From Larix sibirica (taxonomy: Eukaryota > Streptophyta > Pinopsida > Pinales > Pinaceae), in the NCBI GenBank assembly GCA_004151065.3, contig NWUY0300013405.1, positions 12,443 to 22,469 of the forward strand: DNA of 10,027 nt, given 5' to 3'. The notes under the pieces were generated by a model. It ran no database searches. It was not told the DNA's origin and saw only the letters and a list, made by a program, of their open reading frames with translations. Shown here piece after piece: positions 1 through 10,027 of this stretch (position 1 is the first letter of the stretch; each line of letters starts with the position of its first letter). The translations under genes and the position numbers were made by a program.

Positions 1-706
1 AAACATTACAACATCTCCCCCATACTGGGCTGTAGAGCACCTCGTTTCACTCGGTGCAATAAACAACTTGGTGGGTTAGTGGTTGAGAATTGTTTGTTGC
101 AAATAGCTTGATCATGTCTCCACCACATTCGACCATCATTATTAAAATTTGAATTTATAGAGAATTCTCTATTGATCATCTACCTCATAAATCTAATTAT
201 GTTTATTTAGAAGGAGATCTCCATTCATTATCTATCTTCAAATAATTCATTCAGTGGAGAAGTTAATGATTTTTGTTTCAAGAGAAAGCACAAAGTAATT
301 CTGTACATTTATGAATCTTGAATGGATTCGAAACATCAACCTCTTAACATGGAAACTGTGAATTCTCCAAAACTACCTGAAACCAACAATCACAAAAATC
401 TTGCAACAGAAATACAAAACTGTCAAAAATCTTGCAACAGAAATTACAAAACTGTCAAAACAATATTTCATATTGAATTTTCTTCATATTGAATTGGGTT
501 GATTTATTGACTCTCATACTTTTGGAAAGACTTTGGACAATGACGGACTACGTTGATGGATGGACAATTTTTTTATAGACAACTGGCCAAATTGGATGCG
601 AGTGCTATAAGAGGTCACGTTTTGGCACGTCTGTCCCCAGTGGGAAACCACCCAAATGATATAAATTTGGAATTGGCAAGCTTGACCTTTCAGTTTTTGT
701 TAAATG
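1..706 (+). promoter_or_regulatory. WRKY gene upstream region with W-box cores
   Basis: No gene is visible here. Directly visible elements are TTGAC W-box cores at 507-511 (TTGACT) and 682-686 (TTGACC) on the + strand, and TGTCAA (TTGACA on the - strand) at 421-426 and 453-458. Two ACGTG cores lie on the - strand, at 616-620 and 626-630. Known biology: W-boxes are WRKY binding sites and ACGTG is the core of abscisic-acid and bZIP response elements. That they act on this gene is inference from position. Confidence 0.5.
393..455 (+). repeat. 31/32-bp head-to-tail tandem duplication
   Basis: Unit 1 is 393-423 and unit 2 is 424-455. They abut exactly and differ by one inserted T. Each unit ends in ACAAAACTGT and runs into CAAAA, so each junction creates a TGTCAA (W-box core TTGAC on the other strand). 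Confidence 0.9.
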
Positions 707-720
707 TTATATATATATAA
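707..720 (+). promoter_or_regulatory. TATA-box candidate
   Basis: A 14-nt palindromic TTATATATATATAA lies about 340 bp upstream of the ATG. It would place transcription start near 740-750 and give a leader of about 300 nt. The leader is then CT-rich near 1000-1020, as is common in plant 5' UTRs. No other equally good TATA-like site lies between here and the ATG. Confidence 0.6.
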
Positions 721-744
721 CTTCACGGTGCCTGCGGCGGCGCT

Positions 745-1051
745 CATGTTTCTGTTCTTTCTCCTTGACGAGTCGTTGAAATATGTTGTGTGAATGGAAG
801 CAGCTGGATTTGGGTTTGGATTTGTTCAAGTCGACTCAGTTGAAACTTGAAACCAAGAAAAGCAAGAGTCTTTCGCTCCAAGCGAGGTGACCATCCAGCC
901 GCCTTCTCTATCTCTGTACGGACTTTAACAGTGACATACATACATACATTGATTTGATTTCTTTTCAAGCTTTTGAGAGAAAATCTGCTCGCTCTGGTAG
1001 ATTCTCTTCTCTTCGATCTTATAAAGTCAAAGTCTCTGGTTTTTTTTCGTT
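745..1051 (+). other. Probable 5' UTR of the WRKY gene
   Basis: It is bounded by the TATA-derived start estimate and the initiator ATG. It contains upstream ATGs at 746, 783 and 794, a CT-rich tract at about 1001-1020 and AGTCAA (W-box core on the - strand) at 1025-1030. Another TTGAC core is at 765-769. The true start site is unknown, so the 5' boundary is approximate. Confidence 0.5.
746..890 (+). other. Cluster of three upstream ORFs
   Basis: ORF a is 746-793 (15 codons plus stop). ORF b is 794-850 (18 codons plus stop) and starts immediately after the stop of ORF a in the same frame. ORF c is 783-890 (35 codons plus stop) in another frame and overlaps both. ORF c contains a leucine-spaced LDLGLDL stretch. 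ORF a is transcribed only if initiation is upstream of 746. Upstream ORFs of this kind commonly lower main-ORF translation, but conservation cannot be judged here. Confidence 0.4.
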
Positions 1052-5294
<4,243 letters not shown>

Positions 5295-5700
5295 TGGGCA
5301 ATAGATGGAGATCCTTTGATCCATGAAGATGATAACTAATAACCCTAAACTGTTTCCAATCCTGTATAGCAGACTTTGTTTCCTTGAACTCATTACAATA
5401 CCTACCTCTCACAAACATGAGCTGATTAATTTGATCTCATCGGATTTCTCTATACCTTGCTCATGCCCATGTCAATCTGTGTTATGGGAGCCATGAACTT
5501 GTGACCATGAGAGCTGGAGCTATCTGAGTCATGACAGAGAAACTTATAAGATTTGAAAATAGGAGGTTGGAAGAATGTTCAAAAAAAAATATGGGCCAGT
5601 TTTATGTAATTTTGGATATCCTGTTCAAATATGAATGTAAAAAGTTTCCTTCTAGAGATCTTGTAACTGTACAAAACTCTGGATAAGAACCTCTCACTTT
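5295..5700 (+). other. Probable 3' UTR of the WRKY gene
   Basis: It is non-coding sequence after the TGA. T-rich and TGTA-containing stretches around 5600-5665 (for example AATGTAAAAAG near 5634) could serve as plant-type polyadenylation elements, but I find no AATAAA before 6169. The 3' end is therefore a guess. An open frame on the - strand (5151-5393) overlaps the exon 5 end and this region and is a shadow. Confidence 0.4.
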
Positions 5701-5841
5701 AGAGTTCCTGTTAGCGCCTTTAGGTCTTTTGATGGCACTTACAGGACTGCATAAGGCTCGCCCAACAGAAAGAATCTATGCAATAGCAATTGATTTTCAG
5801 AACTGTAGAAAGCTGTGTGCAGTACAAAGGAAAACTGAATC

Positions 5842-6173
5842 ATGGGTTCGATTTTAACAGGGAGATTGTTGGCTCTTGGCAGCCACTCGCAGGCTGTAAG
5901 GGTGGAGTTTTCCACTGGAAAGGATGAAGTTTTCTGATGGAAGTACATTGTCGCCACAGGCAACCCTTTACACCCAGAAGTGCCATTGTCGCCAGAGGCA
6001 ACCCTTCACACCCGCAAGGGCTGCAGGGAGGTTATCTGGGAGGAATCTTCCATTTGTTTTTTTATAAGAAGTTGGAGCCTGATTTTCTCGGAAGGCACGT
6101 TGATGATGCCATTATAAAGGATGACGTGCAGAGGTTTTTTTTTCAATGTTTATTTTTCACCAACTCTAAATAA
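5842..6173 (+). other. Unrecognised short reading frames, possible exon remnant
   Basis: A 31-codon frame at 5842-5937 (starting MGSILTGRLLALG) has an amphipathic, Arg/Ser-containing start like an organelle-targeting leader. Its TGA overlaps by one base the ATG of a second frame at 5937-6173, in another phase, which includes EPDFLGRHVDDAIIKDDVQR. I do not recognise either. They could be decayed coding sequence, part of a long 3' UTR, or chance. AATAAA at 6169-6174 lies at the end of the second frame. Confidence 0.2.
5946..6013 (+). repeat. 30-bp direct duplication, 38-bp period
   Basis: Copies 5946-5975 and 5984-6013 match at 28 of 30 positions, separated by 8 nt. The segment (CATTGTCGCCA and onward) is GC-richer than its surroundings. 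Confidence 0.9.
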
Positions 6174-6174
6174 A

Positions 6175-6644
6175 TTTAACCATATTTGAAATTGGTCTAA
6201 ATTGCTTGAGGTAAAGTGCACTTAATGCTATTTATTTTTTCACTTAGGACGGGATGCATTCGTTGTTTAAACTTAAAGTAGGGTTGTGTGAATGATCAGT
6301 TTTTTAATATTAAATATTACGTTTGTCCAACGAAGTTTACAAATTTAATGTATGAGGTTTAATAGTGGAATAATACTGAACTGTCAAAACCAAAATTGGA
6401 TGATTTTAATGAATTGAATGATGTTAAGACAAGTTAGATGGGGCAATGTTATAATTTTTTGCTCTTATATTTTAAAGTAAAATTATTGTATTAGGTTTAT
6501 TGGTGTAATATTGGTGTTAAAAATGATTGCACTGAGTGGAAAGTATTTAAAATTTTTTATGTTGGTTCATAAAATAAAATATTATGAAAAGTAATTAAAA
6601 AATAGATGTTCATTTATAAAATAAAAACTTAAAACTTAAACCTG
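6175..6644. other. AT-rich intergenic stretch, no gene seen
   Basis: This is strongly AT-rich sequence with frequent stops in all frames. No RNA gene, transposon domain or long repeat is recognised apart from simple A/T runs. Confidence 0.6.
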
Positions 6645-6704
6645 ACCTCAAGAAATTGGATCCCTCTCGGTGCTTGATAGATACGGGTTTAAGATGGATC
6701 TATG
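6645..6704 (+). repeat. 60-bp exact direct repeat, copy 1
   Basis: Identical over 60 of 60 bases to 7267-7326, beginning ACCTCAAGAAATTGGATCCC. The flanks differ immediately on both sides. It is GC-richer than its surroundings and probably belongs to a dispersed repeat family. The origin is not recognised. Confidence 0.95.
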
Positions 6705-6711
6705 TTGGTTT

Positions 6712-6979
6712 AAACACAATATATATTATATAGAGACAAACTCGCCAAACGAATGAACACACAAATAAATGCAATTTCTATTATTATTTAAAACTCCGGC
6801 AAAGAAAAAATTATTTAATACTATCTCCTTGTGTCATGGCATATATATATGTATGGATTGTTAAACACAATATATAGTGTATAGAGAAAAGCTCGCCAAA
6901 CGAACGAACAAACAAATAAATGCAATTTTTATTATTATTTAAAACTATCGACAAAGAAAAAATTATTTAATACTATGTC
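6712..6979 (+). repeat. Two tandem copies of a ~116-bp unit, period 151 bp
   Basis: Unit 1 is 6712-6827 and unit 2 is 6863-6979, with roughly ten differences and a 1-nt indel. Both begin AAACACAATATATA and contain CTCGCCAAACGAA. A third, truncated start (AAACACAATAT) is at 6992. A shorter motif, GCCATAGTTTTT, recurs at 6980-6991 and 7032-7043. The structure suggests a minisatellite-like array or the ends of a decayed element. Confidence 0.88.
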
Positions 6980-7266
6980 GCCATAGTTTTTAAACACAAT
7001 ATGATGATAATAAGGAAGATTAACCTAGGTTGCCATAGTTTTTACACGTTAGAAAATCATGGAGGTTAGAATTGTAGCAAAGATTAGGAAAGTGTGATCG
7101 AATGTGTGTGTACACAGGGTACTCTAGGAGAAAATGGCATTTGTCCTCAACACTCATAGACTCACAGAGCTAGCAAATCCTTTACACCCATGGTGTTTTG
7201 GGAATTGACCAGCTCCTTGTTTCACTATGAAGCTCATGNTGAATTTAAATTTTAAAAAAGAAATAC

Positions 7267-7326
7267 ACCTCAAGAAATTGGATCCCTCTCGGTGCTTGAT
7301 AGATACGGGTTTAAGATGGATCTATG
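7267..7326 (+). repeat. 60-bp exact direct repeat, copy 2
   Basis: This is the second identical copy, 622 bp downstream of the first. It lies shortly after an ambiguous base at 7239. The pair brackets 562 bp that include the tandem repeat at 6712-6979. The repeat lacks TG...CA ends, so it is not a convincing LTR. Confidence 0.95.
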
Positions 7327-9237
7327 CTCGTTATAAGACAATAGTATTATAAGATGTGGTTATGTTATGAATATTGGGCTTATACTTTAAAGTAAAACAT
7401 GTTAGATTAGAGTTGAGTATCTTGACTTTATAAGTTATTTGAAGTAAGTTATAACTTATTCAATTATGGTAAAGAAAATTTGATTTTGTTTTAAATTATA
7501 ATTCTATTTTATTGGTTTGTATTTTGGTTATGGAAAATTTTGTTGTTAAAAGATTTGATCCATTTTAAGACAATTTAAATCATTAAAAAAAAATGGATAA
7601 GCTAAAAGTTTTTCTAGAAGTTATATGAATAATAAATTATCACTAATTAAGATATGTAATAATGAGACATATAATGTAGTTATTAATGTAGTAGTTAATA
7701 CTTAGGTATTCGGGAGTTATGTAACATACTTATCATCTTTCATATTATGCAATGAGACATTGTGTCATCTAATGAATCAATCAATCCATTATTTCTCAGT
7801 TGTGTGTCAAGCAAGATAGAAGGGGCAAGTCAAATAATTGCAATAAGTCCCTGACCAAAATGAAACCATTGAGAATAAAGAGGAGTGACCAAAGGGTGTA
7901 TTGCTGTCACGAATAAATCACATGTCCAAGTTGTAGAGTGGTTATCACCATAAGGGTGCCTATGAAGACTCGTGTGAAAGTTTGAGCTTATAGAAAAATA
8001 CTCTAGTGTCAGAGAGTCCAATGAATTAAAGGAAAAGAGGTCACAGTGATAGGTATAGTGAATTTGTTTATACATAATATTTGTGTACATAGAGTTTTAA
8101 TTCTGTTGTGCTTTGCATTTTAAAATTGTATATACATTTGTTATTTATAAATTGATATTATGGTCATGGGGTGGAATTTATGAGATTGAAATTCATAAAT
8201 ATCCCCTCAACTGATCATATTAATGAATGGGACATGATACAGGTTGTCATCCACTTTCATATACACTAAAAAATTAAACAAATTAAGATAAAGTGAAATC
8301 TGCCACCAAAGGGTTTTTTGAGTAGCTATTGAAGAGGCCACACTCAGAGAAAACTCATATTAAAGGTATTGCTACCATCGTCAACAAATTATAACCATTG
8401 AAGGAAAATAAGTCGTTGCTTAGGGATATTGAACAAAGTCACCACAAACAAAATTAAGGTAGCAATCATTGCATACAAGGAATCGTGCCATTGATTTACA
8501 ATAAATTGTTATAAGAAAGGGGATACCTCCCTCAAAATACTTGTAAAAATGATATTCGTAGGAGGAATACAAGTTGAAAAGGTATATCTACCCAACAATG
8601 GTATTTGCATGAGTGTGGGGTCCATAAAGAAATATTTTAAAGGTGAAGTCATCTTGTTACATGTAGACGGGAACCAAATCCTCAACAAACTAATGACTAT
8701 GAAGAGTCAAGTAGATTTAGAATAGAACATGACAAATTGTTTGGAATATCCATGACAAGAGTGAGCTATGTAAGTTTTATGATTGTTGAAATTGCATTGA
8801 CATTAATCTGAATAGACACATTTTTGTTCATAAATTGAAAATTAAGTTTTTTAAGTGATAGCTGAGAAGAAATGTTTTCTTATTTATTTGGCATAAAACA
8901 TAAATATTTTTTATAATATTAAATATTATTCCATATATTGTTTGACATAAATGAAAATTTTAATAGCTAGAATTTTAAATATGGAAATATAGGATCGCTT
9001 ATGGAAATATAGGATGCTTGCCATATTTGAATATAGATGTTTGAACAAACTTGTATTAGGAAATAAATATGGAGTGTCATTGGTGTAGATTACTAAGAAA
9101 AGTATGATGCAAAGAATCAATAGGCTTTGATGTTGATGAGCTCTCAATAATGAATGAGATGATTCTTAAAGTTCAAGATGGTATCAACGCATTTATCATG
9201 TGGAGGAACTTACTAAAGATGTATAAAATCTTAGACA
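7327..9237. other. Repeat-like intergenic DNA, no intact gene
   Basis: AT-rich sequence in which the longest open frame is 86 codons (7830-8090, - strand) without any family resemblance. Texture around 7790-8760 is less AT-biased and could be decayed retroelement sequence, but I find no reverse transcriptase, integrase or protease motif. Within it, 8981-9000 and 9001-9020 form a short tandem repeat. Confidence 0.55.
8981..9020 (+). repeat. 20-bp tandem repeat
   Basis: Units 8981-9000 and 9001-9020 share ATGGAAATATAGGAT exactly, then diverge as CGCTT and GCTTG. Confidence 0.8.
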
Positions 9238-9449
9238 TGTTGAAAACCTAATCTATTAGGCTTAGGTGAATATGAGCAGTCACCTTGGAGTACAAGAGAT
9301 GGCTTGGAATATGAAACCAAGTGTCTCTTCATGTTGTATTTATATGTATATTCTCTTAATGGAAAATATGTTCTTTCACGCCTATTCCATATTGTCTTTG
9401 ATTGTTATTTTTTAATTTATGTTTGTCTTCCCACTTGGGCATTCCAACA
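9238..9449 (+). mobile_element. Candidate short LTR (212 bp) of a copia/TRIM-like retroelement
   Basis: The segment starts TGTTG and ends CAACA, a perfect 5-bp terminal inversion of the TG...CA type expected of plant LTRs. It carries a TATA-like TTTATATGTATA near 9339-9350. Immediately downstream is a primer-binding-site-like sequence. The short length fits TRIM/SMART-type elements or short copia LTRs. Only one copy lies in the window and no gag or pol is visible, so this could be the 5' end of an element continuing past 10027, or a fragment. Confidence 0.5.
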
Positions 9450-9451
9450 CT

Positions 9452-9463
9452 AGTATCAAAGCT
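9452..9463 (+). other. Degenerate tRNA-Met-type primer-binding site
   Basis: TAGTATCAAAGC lies two bases after the candidate LTR end. It resembles TGGTATCAGAGC, the motif complementary to the 3' end of initiator tRNA-Met used by many plant copia and TRIM elements, with two differences. Position and sequence together support the LTR call. Confidence 0.5.
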
Positions 9464-10027
9464 ATTTTGAGCTTTGTGGCCTATGCCTAGAATTCTGCCA
9501 TATTTTCCAGTCTTCCTTCCAGCTCCGTTGACCTTAGACCTACACACGAAGGTATTATTTATCTGTATTATTCTCCGTTATGTTATATCTTCACATTCTC
9601 CATCCTCCACTACCAAGTCTATGTCAAGGAAAATTTTAGGGGCGAAATTTACTAATTAGATGAAATTTGAGGTCAAAATGGGCCTCCTAAGGAAAATAAT
9701 AAAATAATATTTATTAATTTTGGAGGAAGAAAGAAAAAAACTACTTTTTTTGTTCGTATTTTCAACATATCTCCCTGTGTTTTTACTCAAATTTCGAGCG
9801 GGAGCACTCGTTGGATGCAGAATTAACAACGAGTACCCACACTGCATACTTTTGATGGACCCCGCTGCCCCANAAGCATTCATCATTAAAAATATTCAAT
9901 TAAAACACACAGAAGATCATATTTCTGCTCGAAAAAAATGGTTTAAACTATTTGGAGAGAAAATCGTAAGGAAAACTATTGGGCAATGGAGTCAAAACAT
10001 ACAAACTCTGGAAATTATTTACAAATG
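9464..10027. other. Terminal stretch, no gene supported
   Basis: If the upstream LTR is real this would be the element's internal leader, but no gag-like frame starts here. A 19-nt purine tract lies at 9722-9740. Small open frames on both strands (9474-9659 +, 9656-9886 -) show no family resemblance. One base (9873) is ambiguous. Confidence 0.5.

Noticed and set aside
783-890. Possible extra coding exon upstream, ending at an AG|GTGACC donor
   Set aside because: The frame at 1052 has its own in-frame stop at 1022-1024 and a good ATG. No acceptor near 930-1000 gives a family-like N-terminus; kept only as an upstream ORF.
744-968. 74-codon open frame on the - strand over the WRKY leader
   Set aside because: No family resemblance, and it overlaps the promoter/leader of a clear gene in antisense; treated as chance.
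6645-7326. 60-bp direct repeats as the LTRs of a tiny retroelement
   Set aside because: They lack TG...CA ends, no primer-binding site follows copy 1, and no purine tract precedes copy 2.
7830-8090. 86-codon open frame on the - strand
   Set aside because: No recognisable domain and His/Tyr/Ser-rich composition typical of chance frames; no flanking gene signals.
9722-9740. 19-nt purine tract as a retroelement polypurine tract
   Set aside because: It is followed by CTACTTTTTT, not by a TG-starting LTR, and no copy of the 9238-9449 segment follows.
9656-9886. 76-codon open frame on the - strand near the window end
   Set aside because: It contains an ambiguous base, has no recognisable motif and ends in AT-rich sequence; not supportable as a gene.

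Overview
The window holds one complete, intron-containing plant nuclear gene on the + strand, followed by about 4 kb of AT-rich, repeat-rich intergenic DNA. The gene encodes a WRKY transcription factor of group IIb, closest in my reading to the WRKY72/WRKY61/WRKY9-type branch. It joins in frame across five exons (1052-1429, 2304-2462, 2617-3123, 3993-4106, 4275-5294) into a predicted 725-residue protein. The host is a land plant: the gene family, GT-AG introns, and WRKY-specific intron inside the zinc finger all fit. The long protein and decayed LTR-type flank would suit a large, repeat-rich genome such as a conifer's, but nothing in the sequence proves that.

Region by region: 1-706 is the upstream region. 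It carries a head-to-tail 31/32-bp duplication, scattered W-box cores and a pair of ACGTG cores ten bases apart. A TATA-like palindrome lies at 707-720. From about 745 to 1051 is the likely leader, with three short upstream ORFs. Exons 1 to 3 encode an acidic N-terminus, a leucine zipper, two LxLxL (EAR-like) motifs and a basic segment. Exons 4 and 5 split the WRKY domain at the V-type intron position, and exon 5 also encodes the long Ser/Asn/Gln/Ala-rich tail. Intron 3 contains the most striking structure in the window: a 436-bp foldback whose inner arms are 57 bp of perfect inverted repeat extended by another 21 bp beyond a 3-nt bulge.

After the stop codon come a probable 3' UTR and a stretch (about 5840-6170) with a short unrecognised reading frame and a 30-bp duplication. 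From 6175 onward I see no intact gene. That part has a tandem ~151-bp-period repeat (6712-6979), an exact 60-bp direct repeat (6645-6704 and 7267-7326), and a candidate short LTR with a degenerate tRNA-Met-type primer-binding site (9238-9463). There are also two single ambiguous bases (7239, 9873).

Functionally, the predicted protein should dimerise through its zipper, bind W-boxes through the CX5CX23HXH WRKY domain, and may repress through its LxLxL motifs. W-box cores in its own upstream region suggest auto- or cross-regulation by WRKY proteins. Every intron is phase 0 and every exon a multiple of three, so skipping exon 4 (the WRKYGQK exon next to the foldback intron) would keep the frame but remove DNA binding.
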